From: Gammaproteobacteria bacterium | Lineage (GTDB): Bacteria; Pseudomonadota; Gammaproteobacteria; Pseudomonadales; Halieaceae | Length of the DNA stretch: 40,650 nt | Reading direction: 5' to 3' | Assembly (NCBI GenBank): GCA_030427485.1 | Contig: JAUICG010000041.1 | Coordinates: forward strand, 1 to 40,650 | Shown here: positions 8,703-18,093 of the stretch, one piece after another | Numbering within the stretch: the stretch's first letter is position 1 | How the letters are laid out: each line of letters begins with the position of its first letter | Notes under the pieces: model-generated | The model's database searches: none | The model's input: the letters and a program-made list of their open reading frames with translations, nothing else | What the model was told of the DNA's origin: nothing | Position numbers and translations under genes: made by a program

Positions 8703-11700
8703 CTACGAACCGACTGCTGCGGTGATGACTTCTTCTGCCGACATTTCTTCAAGCACCCGCTTGTAATCCGTCGGCATGACTTTTACGAACCGCGGGAGTT
8801 CCGCGTCCCAGTTGCCCAGCACGTGCGCGGCAACGGAGGAGCCGGTGAACTTCTGGTGGTTCTCGATCAAGGTACGTAATTCCTCGATATCGGCGGCCAC
8901 TTCGACGGTTTCCAGTTCGAAGGTCTCGGTGTTGCACATCCGCGCGAAATCGCCGCCCTTGTCCCAGACATAGGCGATACCGCCGCTCATGCCGGCGCCG
9001 AAATTGCGGCCTGTTTTGCCCAGGATCACCACGCGTCCACCCGTCATATACTCGCAGCCGTGGTCGCCCACACCCTCGACGACGGCGTTGGCGCCGCTGT
9101 TGCGCACGCAGAAACGCTCGGCCGCGATACCCCTGAAATAGGATTCCCCGGAGGTTGCGCCGTACATCACCACGTTGCCGATCAGCACGTTGTCCTCGGG
9201 TTTGAAAGTGCTGGATTTGGGCGGGTAGACGATGATCCGGCCGCCGGACATCCCCTTGCCCACGTAGTCGTTGCAGTCACCCTCAACTTCCAGCGTAATA
9301 CCCCTGGCCAGCCAGGCGCCGAGACTCTGCCCGGCCGAGCCGTTCAGTTTGATGTGAATCGTGTCATCCGGCAGCAGGCGACCGTGGGTCGCCTTCGCCA
9401 CCTCGTGCGACAACATGGTGCCGACCACGCGATTGATGTTGATGATCTCGCTTTCTATGCGGACTTTCTCGCCCCTCAGCAGCGCCGGTTGCGCCTGCTC
9501 GATCAGCACATTGTCCAGCGCCTTGTCCAGCGCGTGATCCTGCGCAATCGTCTGGTACACCTCGGTGCCCTCGTAGACGATTTCAGCGGGCGTGAGCATG
9601 CTGCTGAAATCAAGCCCGCGCGCTTTCCAGTGATCGATGGCGTCGCGGGTTTTCAGCAGGTCGACGCGCCCGACCATCTCGTTGACCGTGCGAACACCCA
9701 GCCTGGCCATGATCTGGCGCAGTTCCTCGGCCACCATGAAGAAATAGTTCACCACGTACTCGGGCTTGCCGGCAAACTTCTTGCGCAAGTCGGCATCCTG
9801 CGTGGCGATACCCACCGGACAGGTGTTCAGGTGACACTTGCGCATCATGATGCAGCCCAGCGTCACCAGCGGGGCGGTGGCGAAGCCGATTTCCTCCGCG
9901 CCCAGCAACAGCGCCATTGCGACATCGCGGCCGGTCTTGATCTGGCCGTCAGTCTGCAGCACCACGCGTGAGCGCAGGTTGTTCTTCACCAGCGTCTGGT
10001 GTGTTTCGGCAATGCCGAGCTCCCAGGGCAGGCCCGCGTGCTTGATGGAGGTCAGGGGCGAAGCGCCGGTGCCGCCATCGTGCCCGGCGATCACGAGGTG
10101 ATCGGCTTTCGCCTTGGTCACGCCGGCAGCAATGGTGCCCACGCCGATTTCCGAGCCGAGCTTGACGCTGACGCGCGCGCCGGGATTGGCGTTCTTCAGA
10201 TCGTGGATGAGCTGGGCGATATCCTCGATCGAGTAGATGTCGTGGTGCGGCGGCGGGCTGATCAGGCCGACGCCGGGCGTGGAGTGACGGATGGAGGCAA
10301 TGATCTGGTCGACCTTACCGCCGGGCAGTTCCCCGCCCTCGCCGGGCTTCGCGCCCTGCACGATTTTGATCTGCAGTTCATCGGCGTTGGCCAAATACCA
10401 GATGGTGACGCCAAAACGGCCCGAGGCGACCTGCTTGATGGCGGAGCGCTTGGAGTCGCCGTTCGCCATCGGTTCAAAGCGCAGGACGTCCTCGCCGCCT
10501 TCGCCGGTGTTGGATTTGCCGCCGATGCGGTTCATCGCCACGGCCAGCGTTTCATGGCTCTCGGCGGAAATGGAGCCGTAGCTCATCGCGCCGGTGCAGA
10601 AGCGCTTCACGATTTCGGAAGCGGGTTCTACCTCCTCGATGGCGAGGGGCTGGCTGGCCTCCCTGAAGTCCATCAGCCCGCGGAAGGTGGCGCGCCGGGT
10701 CGACTCGGAGTTCGCGTGGTTGGCGAACTTCCAGTAGGCGTCCTCGCTGTTGGTGCGCGTCGCGACCTGCAGGTTGGAGATCGTCTCCGGGTCCCACATG
10801 TGGCCGTCGCCGCCGCGACGCCAGTGGAAATCGCCGGGGTTGGGCAGCACGGCAACCTGGTGCTGGTCGCGCACCGGGAAGCCGATTTCGTGGCGCTGCT
10901 TCATCTCTTCATAGAGTGTGGCGAAATTGACGCCCTGCACGCGACTGGCGGTGCCGACAAAACAGCGGTCGATGATTTCATCGGCCAGGCCCACGGCCTC
11001 GAATATCTGCGCGCCTTTGTAGGATTGCAGCGTCGAGATACCCATCTTCGCCATGACTTTCAACATGCCCTTGGCGACGCCTTTCTTGTAGGCTGCGACG
11101 ATAGAGGTGCTGTTGGGGAAAGTCTTCTTGTCGAGCAGACCGTCCTGCAGCGCCTGCCAGATCGACTCGAAGGCCACATAGGGGTTGATCGCGTCAGCGC
11201 CGTAACCCACGAGCAGGCAGTGGTGGTGCACCTCGCGCGCCTCACCGGTTTCCAGGATAATGCCGATCCGGGTGCGCTCGTGGCCCGCCACCAGGTGGTG
11301 ATGCACCGCGCCGCAGGCGATCAGGGAACTGAGCGCCATGCGCGAGGTGCTGATATTCCTGTCCGACAGGATGATGAAGGAGTAGCCATCCCTGATCGCC
11401 TCGGAGGCCTCGCTGCAGATGCGGTCCAGCGCCTCGAGCATGCCGTCGACACCGCTGGCTTTCTCAAACGTCGTGTCGATGGTCCGGGTTTTCCAGCCGT
11501 CGCGGTCCAGGTTCTTGATGTTGGACAGTTCGTCGTTGGAGATAACCGGGTGCTGCAGTTCCAGCCGGTGGACGTGCTCCGGCGTCGTATCCAGCAGGTT
11601 GCGCTCGGGCCCGATAAAACAGGTCAGCGACATCACCACTTCTTCGCGAATCGAGTCGATCGGCGGGTTGGTGATCTGCGCGAACAACTGCTTGAAATAG

Positions 11701-13268
11701 TCGTAGATCATGCGCGACTTGTCCGACAGGCAGGCCAGTGCGCTGTCGTTGCCCATCGAGCCCAGCGGGTCGCGCGCCTCAGTCACCATCGGCAGCAGCA
11801 TGAACTGCATTGTCTCCACGGTGTAGCCGAACGACTGCATGCGCTGCAGGAGGGTCTGGGGCTCATAGTGCAGTTCCGCGTGATCCGGCGGCATATCCGA
11901 CAGTTCCAGCTTCTGCTCGTCCAGCCACTGGCCATAGGGCCGTTTGCCGGCGAACTCCATCTTCAGCTCTTCGTCCGGCACCAGGCGTCCGGCGAAAAAA
12001 TCCACCAGGAACATCTTGCCCGGTTGCAGGCGGCCTTTTTCTTTCACGTTCTCCGGTGCCACCGGCAGCACGCCGACCTCGGAGGCCATGATCACTTTGT
12101 CGTCATGCGTGAGGTAGTAGCGCGAGGGCCGCAGGCCGTTGCGATCGAGCACCGCGCCGATGTAGTGGCCGTCAGTGAACACGATGGAGGCGGGGCCGTC
12201 CCAGGGCTCCATCAGGGCGGAGTTGTACTCGTAGAAATCGCGCTTCTCCTTCGGCATGTTGACATCGGACTGCCAGGCCTCGGGCACCATCATCATGATG
12301 GCTTCCTGCAGTGTGCGGCCGGTCATCAACAGGAATTCCAGGACGTTGTCGAAGCTGCCGGAATCCGAGTGGTTCGGCTCCACGATCGGGAACAGGTCCT
12401 TGAGTTTGTCGCCAAACACCTCGCTGACCGCCGCACCCTCGCGGGCCGTCATCCAGTTCTTGTTGCCGCGCAGGGTATTGATCTCCCCGTTGTGGCTCAT
12501 GAATCGCTTGGGCTGCGCCCTGTCCCAGGAGGGGAAGGTGTTGGTGGAAAAACGCGAGTGCACCATTGCCAGGTGACTTTCGTAATCTTCGTCCTCGAGG
12601 TCCGGGTAGAAAGGGAACAACTGCGCGGGCGTCAGCATGCCTTTATAGACAATGATCCTGGAGTTCAGGCTGCAGGTGTAGACCAGTTCACCGGGATACT
12701 CGACCTTCGCCATCGCGGCGAATCGCTTTCGCACCAGGTACAGCGAGTGATTGAAACTGTGGTCCCCGGGCGTGCCGCCGCCGATGATGACCTGCTCGAT
12801 AAAGGGCATCGCGTCGCGGGCCGCGGGGCCGATATCGGCCTCATCGGGGCGGATCGGCACTTCGCGGAAGCCCAGCAGGGTGAGGCCCTCGCGCTCGATA
12901 TTGGCCTTGTAACCGGCTTTCAGGGCCGCGCGCTTGTCGGCATCGTGCGGCAGGAAGACGTTACCAACGGCGTAGGCGCCCACTTCGGGCAGGGTAAACC
13001 CCTGCTCAGCCGCGATTTTCTGCATGAATTTGTGCGGGATGGACGTCATGATGCCGGCACCGTCACCGGTATTTTTCTCGAAGCCGCAACCGCCGCGATG
13101 GTCCATCCTGGAGTTGATGTGATAGGCATCCGTCAGGATTTCATGACTGGGAATACCCTTGATATGGGCCACGAAACCCACGCCGCAGGAATCCTTCTCG
13201 AGGGCGGGGTCGTACAGACCGTGCTTGGCGGGAAACCCGATTTTGCCGTCGACTCTTCTATTCATCAT
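8703..13268 (-). CDS. gltB: Glutamate synthase large subunit
   Basis: A 1521-residue protein of normal length for the alpha subunit. It hydrolyses glutamine, channels ammonia and makes glutamate from 2-oxoglutarate. An N-terminal propeptide of 27 residues precedes the nucleophile cysteine (DSCGVGF, C28), which would become residue 1 after processing. A class II amidotransferase domain follows, then a central domain, the FMN barrel (GEGGELPGGKVD, GHDGGTGASPL) and the 3Fe-4S cysteines in GCIMMRKCHLNTCPVG. The C-terminal GXGXG helix (GGRIIVYPP, GGRVVILG, GMSGGIAYV) is complete. The start is one of two tandem ATG codons. A 419-nt leader without a gene lies upstream. Confidence 0.97.
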   Translation of the reverse strand: MMNRRVDGKIGFPAKHGLYDPALEKDSCGVGFVAHIKGIPSHEILTDAYHINSRMDHRGGCGFEKNTGDGAGIMTSIPHKFMQKIAAEQGFTLPEVGAYAVGNVFLPHDADKRAALKAGYKANIEREGLTLLGFREVPIRPDEADIGPAARDAMPFIEQVIIGGGTPGDHSFNHSLYLVRKRFAAMAKVEYPGELVYTCSLNSRIIVYKGMLTPAQLFPFYPDLEDEDYESHLAMVHSRFSTNTFPSWDRAQPKRFMSHNGEINTLRGNKNWMTAREGAAVSEVFGDKLKDLFPIVEPNHSDSGSFDNVLEFLLMTGRTLQEAIMMMVPEAWQSDVNMPKEKRDFYEYNSALMEPWDGPASIVFTDGHYIGAVLDRNGLRPSRYYLTHDDKVIMASEVGVLPVAPENVKEKGRLQPGKMFLVDFFAGRLVPDEELKMEFAGKRPYGQWLDEQKLELSDMPPDHAELHYEPQTLLQRMQSFGYTVETMQFMLLPMVTEARDPLGSMGNDSALACLSDKSRMIYDYFKQLFAQITNPPIDSIREEVVMSLTCFIGPERNLLDTTPEHVHRLELQHPVISNDELSNIKNLDRDGWKTRTIDTTFEKASGVDGMLEALDRICSEASEAIRDGYSFIILSDRNISTSRMALSSLIACGAVHHHLVAGHERTRIGIILETGEAREVHHHCLLVGYGADAINPYVAFESIWQALQDGLLDKKTFPNSTSIVAAYKKGVAKGMLKVMAKMGISTLQSYKGAQIFEAVGLADEIIDRCFVGTASRVQGVNFATLYEEMKQRHEIGFPVRDQHQVAVLPNPGDFHWRRGGDGHMWDPETISNLQVATRTNSEDAYWKFANHANSESTRRATFRGLMDFREASQPLAIEEVEPASEIVKRFCTGAMSYGSISAESHETLAVAMNRIGGKSNTGEGGEDVLRFEPMANGDSKRSAIKQVASGRFGVTIWYLANADELQIKIVQGAKPGEGGELPGGKVDQIIASIRHSTPGVGLISPPPHHDIYSIEDIAQLIHDLKNANPGARVSVKLGSEIGVGTIAAGVTKAKADHLVIAGHDGGTGASPLTSIKHAGLPWELGIAETHQTLVKNNLRSRVVLQTDGQIKTGRDVAMALLLGAEEIGFATAPLVTLGCIMMRKCHLNTCPVGIATQDADLRKKFAGKPEYVVNYFFMVAEELRQIMARLGVRTVNEMVGRVDLLKTRDAIDHWKARGLDFSSMLTPAEIVYEGTEVYQTIAQDHALDKALDNVLIEQAQPALLRGEKVRIESEIININRVVGTMLSHEVAKATHGRLLPDDTIHIKLNGSAGQSLGAWLARGITLEVEGDCNDYVGKGMSGGRIIVYPPKSSTFKPEDNVLIGNVVMYGATSGESYFRGIAAERFCVRNSGANAVVEGVGDHGCEYMTGGRVVILGKTGRNFGAGMSGGIAYVWDKGGDFARMCNTETFELETVEVAADIEELRTLIENHQKFTGSSVAAHVLGNWDAELPRFVKVMPTDYKRVLEEMSAEEVITAAVGS

Positions 13269-13687
13269 GCTTTCAACTCATTTGGTGGTGCGAAATCAAA
13301 CAACCAGCGTACCGCGCCCTGCAAAAAACCATCGCTCAAGGCGGCGCTTCACCGGAGGCCTGGGCTTCTCGGTCGGCTACCAACTATAGCGGTATTAATG
13401 CACATTTTAAGCGGGGCGGTGACAATACCATCCGGTGACCGAAAGTCAAGAGGATAGCGTGAAAGGGCTCTTCCAAAACGCCCCTAACATACTGTATTTA
13501 AAAAGGATTTGTGTAAAGGCGCGGGGCGAGATTTTCCGTGTGGAGCGGATTACTGGCGAAAACCCGTCAAGCCCCTGTGCAATTCGGGGTTTGTCCCGGC
13601 GCGGGATGCCTTTTCTGCATTGCCAGCGGCCGCGGGGAAAGCTGCACCCCGTGCGCCGGCCTGTTGGCGGCGACGGCATGTGCTTCG
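13269..13687. other. gltB upstream region without a convincing gene
   Basis: This 419-nt stretch lies between the gltB start and the end of the next minus-strand gene. No open frame in it has credible protein character. It holds the best gltB promoter candidate and a run of six T (in gltB reading direction, about 100 nt before the start codon) that follows a GC-rich segment, but I do not see a firm stem. No tRNA or known riboswitch was recognised. Confidence 0.6.
13422..13449 (-). promoter_or_regulatory. Candidate sigma-70 promoter for gltBD
   Basis: On the minus strand TTGACT (13449-13444) is followed after 16 nt by TATTGT (13427-13422), upstream of gltB by about 150 nt. A second possible -10 (TATAGT, 13388-13383) lies nearer the gene but with a poor -35. 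Assigned by eye only. Confidence 0.35.
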
Positions 13688-14695
13688 CTAGCAGCTGAGG
13701 CAGATCTTGCCGAAGTGTTGCTGTGATTCCTGCAGCCGGAACGCCTCGGCCAGATCCTCCAGCTCAAAGCTGCGGTAGATCACCGGCTTGATGCCAGTGG
13801 TATCGATCGCCCTGACCATGTCCTGCTGGTGGGCCCGCGAGCCCACCGTGATGCCGCTGATCACCGCGTTCTTCTGGAACAGTTCCGCCGTAGGCACTTC
13901 GCCCTGGATACCGGTCAGTACACCAATCATTGAGATATGGCCACCAAAGGCCACCGCCCGCACCGACTGTGGCAGTGTGCCCGAGCCACCCACCTCGACA
14001 ATCACATTCGCGCCGCGGCCCGCGGTGATCTCCAGCACCTTGTCGCCCCAGTTTTCCACCTCGCGATAGTTGATCAGTTGATCTGCGCCCAGTGACTTGA
14101 GCTTTTCCAGCTTGGCCGCAGAAGAGGACGTGGCGATGACATGGCAGCCCGCCGCCTTCGCGAACTGCAGCGCAAACACCGAGACGCCCCCGCTGCCCTG
14201 TACCAGCACGGTATCGCCGGGTTTGACCCTCGCCTCCACCATCAGCGCTCGCCAGGCGGTCGCGGCGGCGCAGGGCAGGGTGGCCGCCTCCTCAAACGAG
14301 TAATCCGCCGGTATGTGGGTGAACGCCGAGGCGGCCATCGTCACCGTCTCCGCGGCAAAGCCGTCGACATTGTCGCCCGGTACGCCCGAAAGCTTCGCGA
14401 GACTGTCGGCGCGGCCATCGGCCCAGTGGGGGAAAAAACAGGACATTACCCTGTCACCGGGCTTGAACTCGGTAACGCCCGCACCCACTGCTTCTACCAG
14501 ACCCGCGCCATCCGACATCGGAATCCTGCCGTCATCCACCGGCAGCAGGCCGATGGCCACCACATAATCGTGGAAGTTGAGCGAACTGGCGTGATTGCGA
14601 ATGCGGATCTCGCCGCACTGTGGCTCTGTTGGCTCGATCTCCGCCAATTTGAGGTTGTCCAGTCCACCGGGTTTGGTCAGTTTGATTGCGCGCAT
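13688..14695 (-). CDS. MDR-family NAD(P)H:quinone oxidoreductase-like protein
   Basis: A zinc-independent medium-chain dehydrogenase/reductase of 335 residues. The N-terminal GroES-like domain has SSLNFHDYVV and GDRVMS, and lacks the cysteine ligands of catalytic-zinc alcohol dehydrogenases. The Rossmann part carries VLVQGSGGVSVFALQFAKAAG for NADPH binding. Relatives reduce quinones or enoyl compounds, and some are annotated as alcohol dehydrogenases; the substrate cannot be fixed. The ATG at 14695 is chosen because GGAG lies 7 nt upstream, whereas the TTG at 14707 has no such site. It stands alone, with 419 nt to gltB. Confidence 0.88.
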   Translation of the reverse strand: MRAIKLTKPGGLDNLKLAEIEPTEPQCGEIRIRNHASSLNFHDYVVAIGLLPVDDGRIPMSDGAGLVEAVGAGVTEFKPGDRVMSCFFPHWADGRADSLAKLSGVPGDNVDGFAAETVTMAASAFTHIPADYSFEEAATLPCAAATAWRALMVEARVKPGDTVLVQGSGGVSVFALQFAKAAGCHVIATSSSAAKLEKLKSLGADQLINYREVENWGDKVLEITAGRGANVIVEVGGSGTLPQSVRAVAFGGHISMIGVLTGIQGEVPTAELFQKNAVISGITVGSRAHQQDMVRAIDTTGIKPVIYRSFELEDLAEAFRLQESQQHFGKICLSC

Positions 14696-14888
14696 TGCCG
14701 TCTCCAATTTGCTTTGTCATGTTTGCCGAGCCTGTCCGGCTTCAGATTGCACAGGTGTTCATATACCAGCCGATAGATGCCGGTGGTAATCTTATCGGAT
14801 TAATGGCCTGAGTGTGTGGTGGTGAACCCTGATTGACTGTGTGGATGCCGGGTGATCGCTTTCAAGAAAGCCCAGGCCCCCTGCCTTG

Positions 14889-15395
14889 CTAATCCGTAGC
14901 GGCAAAAGATTCATGGTAAGCCACTTCGCCAACCGCCTGGTCACCCCGAAGCAGCAGTGCCTGGAAATACTCCGCTGGAACATCGGGGAGGATCAAGCCC
15001 GGCAACGGTTTGAAGCCGAATCGCTGGTAATAGGCCGGATCGCCTAACAGCACACAGCCGCTGGCGTTCATTTGCTTCAACTCTGCCAGTGCCGCATGCA
15101 TTAACGTTGAGCCAATACCTTTTCCTTGCTCGCACGGTTCAACCGAGATCGGTCCGAGACCATACCAGCCTTCCGATCCGTCTGAAATCGAAACGGGGGA
15201 TAGGGCCACGTGTCCAACAATAGTGCCCTTCGCTTCTGCGACGAGGGAGACAGCTAAAGCGCCGGAGTTTCTCAGCGCCTTCAGCACAAATTGTTCCGTA
15301 TGATCGGTATGTGGCGCGTTGAGAAAGGCGGCAATGGTCAGCGCGTGGATGGTGTCGATATCGGTATTTTTTTCTTTGCGAATTTTGATGTTCAA
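14889..15395 (-). CDS. GNAT-family N-acetyltransferase (YhbS-like)
   Basis: The 168-residue protein shows the GNAT fold: an N-terminal IRKEKNTDIDTIHALTIAAF helix region, the beta4-beta5 part with GLGPISVEPCEQGKGIG (the acetyl-CoA pyrophosphate loop Q/R-x-x-G-x-G/A), and the GDPAYYQRFGF segment found in YhbS-type enzymes. The start is a TTG with a weak ribosome site. It lies 35 nt downstream of an orphan ParD-like antitoxin gene on the same strand. YhbS-type enzymes are usually not toxins, so the pairing may be accidental. Confidence 0.85.
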   Translation of the reverse strand: MNIKIRKEKNTDIDTIHALTIAAFLNAPHTDHTEQFVLKALRNSGALAVSLVAEAKGTIVGHVALSPVSISDGSEGWYGLGPISVEPCEQGKGIGSTLMHAALAELKQMNASGCVLLGDPAYYQRFGFKPLPGLILPDVPAEYFQALLLRGDQAVGEVAYHESFAATD

Positions 15396-15430
15396 TATTG
15401 GTTCTCAGGGCGGCAGCTTAAACATCACGG

Positions 15431-15643
15431 CTACCGGTCGAGTTTAGCAATGTCCGATATAGCCTCGGCGGCAAGCCGGCCCAGCTTGCCGTCCATTTCA
15501 ACGGCATCCAGGCGACGATCAAGCTCGGCTTTTTGATCCAGCGTCAGCGGCAGCGCATTCTGATCGTGGGCAATACTGTCCCATAAGTCTTCTACGATCC
15601 GAATGCGTTCATCAACTGATAGCTTTGTAAGATTTGCGTCCAT
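15431..15643 (-). CDS. Orphan addiction-module antitoxin (Unstab_antitox type)
   Basis: A 70-residue protein with the typical start of the 'addiction module protein' family (PF09720): LSVDERIRIVEDLWDSIAHD, then LTLDQKAELDRRLDAVE. In this family a RelE/ParE toxin normally follows at once on the same strand. Here there are only 35 nt before a GNAT gene, with no recognisable toxin remnant, so it seems to have lost its toxin or to act alone. AAGGAG lies upstream, about 12 nt from the start. Confidence 0.8.
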   Translation of the reverse strand: MDANLTKLSVDERIRIVEDLWDSIAHDQNALPLTLDQKAELDRRLDAVEMDGKLGRLAAEAISDIAKLDR

Positions 15644-15700
15644 CGTCGAATCATACTCCTTGAGTGCAAGCTGTCCAGATCATATAACGCCGGAACTTCC

Positions 15701-17056
15701 CTAGCGACTCAGCAGAATATGCAGCAGGTTGTCCTGAAAGGTGATGTTGCCGGGCAGGTCGCTGTGGTCGCCACAGAACATCACCGCGTAATCCAGTGGG
15801 AAATCGCTGTAGCGGTGGCGGGGGATACTGGGGTCCAGCGCGGTCCTTGCCAGTAGCGACGCCTTGGTGACGGCGCCATCGCCGGGCTCCAGCATCAGGG
15901 CGCGATAGTCTATGCCGCTGCGCGGGTCCTTGATTTCGTCTGGCCACAGCTGCACGTAGGATTCTCCAGCATAGTCTTCTATCAATATCCGGGCGGGCGT
16001 GGGCATGCAGTCGCCGCCGAATACAATCAACTCATGCGGCGCCTGCGGATTCTTTACCGTGAGTGACCAGACAAAGCGACGCGCGCGCTCCAGTTGCACG
16101 CCGGTATAGTCGGCCAGTGCCAGCAACTGTTGCGCTGACCACCCCTGTGCCTGCAGGCGCTTCTCGATCGCGGGATCGAACGGTCCCCACTGCAGCGCGC
16201 GCCAGATGGTCACGTCGTAAATATCCCGGTTGAGGGGTGCGCCGCTGATACCCAGCACCGGATCGACAATAGGATGCGGCATCAGCTGGTACGCACTGGG
16301 GAAGCTCAGCAGGACCTCCGGATCAATCGTGTTGATGCCGAAATCGGCACCGGTGAGTATCTGCTGCAGTGCGCTGGTGGAGCCGAGGTTGGGCGTGCCG
16401 ACCAGTATCACCTTGCGGGCCTTGTCGGCGCCCTCGTTGTTGAGCGGGAAATCATTGCTGTTCAACACATCGGTGGCGCCGTAGCGCAGCCAGTACCGGG
16501 TAATCAGCCCGCCCATGCTGTGCGCGACAATATCCACCTGCAATGAGTCATCGCCGTGATCCTGGCGTATCTGGTTCACCAACTGATCCAGCCGGGCGGC
16601 GGTGCGGCTGTTGTCCTGGCGCCAGTCATACGTGAACCGGTAGTAGCGGCGCTGCAGGCCAGACACCGCTGTGCCCGGCTCGGTGAATTCGTAGCCGCCG
16701 GGGCCGGTGAGGGTGGCCTCGATAGCCCCGTAGAAATCCCTGCCAGCGACGGTATCAGTGAGGCCGCAGGGGTGCAGCATCACCTGTGATTCATGTCCCG
16801 GAAAACCGGGTGGCGCCAGCGCCAGTGCGTGGTAATCGCCCAGCGCGATATCGGAGAGGCTGCCGGGCCAGTATTCGGTGCCGCCGGCATCGCACAGGCG
16901 GCCTCCGAAGGCGCCGTGGATCAGGATAACGGGGGTTTCCTGCTGCTCTGGAATGGCGGAAGTTCGGTACAGTGTGGAAAGCTCCGGGCGCACCGTGGCG
17001 CAGGACCACAGCGTGGCGCACAGGCCAGAGGCGAGTAGCAGCAGTGTTGTCCGCAT
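15701..17056 (-). CDS. LCAT-like alpha/beta-hydrolase (lipase), probable lipoprotein
   Basis: A 451-residue secreted hydrolase. The N-terminus is a signal peptide with a cysteine at the end of LATLWSC-like sequence (actual LCATLWSC), so lipid attachment is likely although tryptophan at -2 is unusual. The oxyanion segment is LIHGAFG, the nucleophile elbow AHSMGGLITRYW and a later EPGDGAV probably holds the catalytic aspartate; GDHSDLPGN near the C-terminus holds the likely histidine. This is the LCAT/phospholipase layout, so a lipid ester or acyltransferase role is probable. The ATG at 17056 gives a compact signal peptide; a GTG at 17065 is an alternative. It diverges from the SOUL gene. Confidence 0.8.
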   Translation of the reverse strand: MRTTLLLLASGLCATLWSCATVRPELSTLYRTSAIPEQQETPVILIHGAFGGRLCDAGGTEYWPGSLSDIALGDYHALALAPPGFPGHESQVMLHPCGLTDTVAGRDFYGAIEATLTGPGGYEFTEPGTAVSGLQRRYYRFTYDWRQDNSRTAARLDQLVNQIRQDHGDDSLQVDIVAHSMGGLITRYWLRYGATDVLNSNDFPLNNEGADKARKVILVGTPNLGSTSALQQILTGADFGINTIDPEVLLSFPSAYQLMPHPIVDPVLGISGAPLNRDIYDVTIWRALQWGPFDPAIEKRLQAQGWSAQQLLALADYTGVQLERARRFVWSLTVKNPQAPHELIVFGGDCMPTPARILIEDYAGESYVQLWPDEIKDPRSGIDYRALMLEPGDGAVTKASLLARTALDPSIPRHRYSDFPLDYAVMFCGDHSDLPGNITFQDNLLHILLSR

Positions 17057-17203
17057 CCAGTGCACAGCAGCGGCCTATCCCGGGGAGTTGCGGCCCAGTA
17101 TAACGGAGCCCGTCAACGCCTGCCCAACGCTATCCCCGTCACAGGTGAGCCGGATTGTGCGTTTGTGCGTATACAGCAATGAGAACCCACAGGGACCAAA
17201 GCG

Positions 17204-17767
17204 ATGAAAAACTGGAGAATGCTGCTATGTGCAATGCTGGCGATGGGGGCGACGATGGCACACGCGATTGAAGAACCCGCATGGACGCTGGTGACGGAGC
17301 TGGATAATGTCGAAATCCGGCAGTACGCGCCGGTCATCCAGGCCAGAACACCGATGGGTAACAGCGACAAGCCTAACGGTGGATTTCGCACACTGGCGAA
17401 TTACATCTTTGGTGGCAACGCCCAGGAGCAATCGATCGCGATGACCGCACCGGTGGAGGAGAGGCTTAGCGATCAGGATGCCTATATGGCGTTTACGATG
17501 CCGTCGCAGTACAAGATGGAGGATCTGCCTGCGCCCAACGGTGAGATGGTAACCCTGCATGAGGTGCCTGCTCGTACTGTGGCGGTTGTGAGTTTCTCGG
17601 GCTGGGCGCGGGATGGTGTGGTGGAGGAGCAGACCCGGATATTGCTGGACACCATAGAGGCGAATGGCTGGGTTGCGGTGAGTGCGCCGTCGCTCAATCA
17701 GTATAATCCGCCGTGGACGCTTTGGAATCGGCGGAATGAGGTGATGGTGGAGGTGGAGAGTAACTGA
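17204..17767 (+). CDS. SOUL-family haem-binding protein
   Basis: A 187-residue protein with a signal peptide ending MAHA. The mature part has the SOUL pattern: VEIRQYAPVIQARTP near the start, GFRTLANYIFGGN, then IAMTAPVEER and the YMAFTMPSQY strand, and it ends NQYNPPWTLWNRRNEV. SOUL proteins bind haem or tetrapyrroles; the periplasmic bacterial members have no settled role. The gene stands alone, divergent from the lipase gene, with a 137-nt shared upstream region. Start at ATG 17204, preceded by a purine-rich GGGACCAAAG. Confidence 0.9.
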   Translation: MKNWRMLLCAMLAMGATMAHAIEEPAWTLVTELDNVEIRQYAPVIQARTPMGNSDKPNGGFRTLANYIFGGNAQEQSIAMTAPVEERLSDQDAYMAFTMPSQYKMEDLPAPNGEMVTLHEVPARTVAVVSFSGWARDGVVEEQTRILLDTIEANGWVAVSAPSLNQYNPPWTLWNRRNEVMVEVESN

Positions 17768-18093
17768 GTCGTGGTCGTACTGCTCCTTCCGTTAGTTTTC
17801 GCCAGACGGGACGAAGCACCGGATCGACGCCAAAAGCAGCATTTATCGCGTTCAGATCGGCAATTGGTGCTCGCGACATGCTCGCCCATACTTGTTAATG
17901 GAGCGCGGTGTTGGCGTTGGCGAGGTAATGTCGACAACACGCTGGCCAAAAATGATGCGCCGCGTTTCCGCGGAAACGTTTTGTGGTTATAAGCTGCGCC
18001 CTGGTAATAGCGCCAAAGATGCAAAGCCAGAAGAGTACTGACTTTCCGTGGCAACACTGTAAATTTTCCTGTGTGTATAGTCGTAGTAGCGCC
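17768..18093. other. Left flank of the cassette array, no firm gene
   Basis: This 326-nt stretch separates the SOUL gene from the last attC-like site. On the minus strand a frame opens at a GTG (18057) with AGGA about 9 nt before it, only 36 nt past the cassette boundary, and runs 119 codons into the antisense of SOUL. Its composition (many R, S and T) does not look like a real protein. A second short frame (ATG at 17879) has more natural composition for about 38 codons, but is unrecognised. It may be a decayed cassette. A perfect 16-nt palindrome lies at 17963-17978. Confidence 0.4.
17963..17978 (+). terminator. Palindrome followed by T-run, possible terminator
   Basis: CGTTTCCGCGGAAACG is a perfect palindrome followed directly by TTTT. 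It could form a 6-bp stem with a CGCG loop and act as a weak intrinsic terminator about 200 nt after the SOUL stop. It might equally be a decayed recombination site. Confidence 0.3.

Noticed and set aside
9999..13457. 1152-codon open frame on the + strand across gltB
   Set aside because: It is the antisense shadow of gltB, a GC-rich gene in which stop codons are rare on the other strand. Composition is poor for a protein and no motif is seen.
14730..14750. Second copy of the REP-like repeat
   Set aside because: Only a loose GCCTGTCCGGCTT match without an inverted partner.
15396..15430. Toxin remnant after the first orphan antitoxin
   Set aside because: Only an ATG with five more codons and a stop is seen; it does not resemble ParE.
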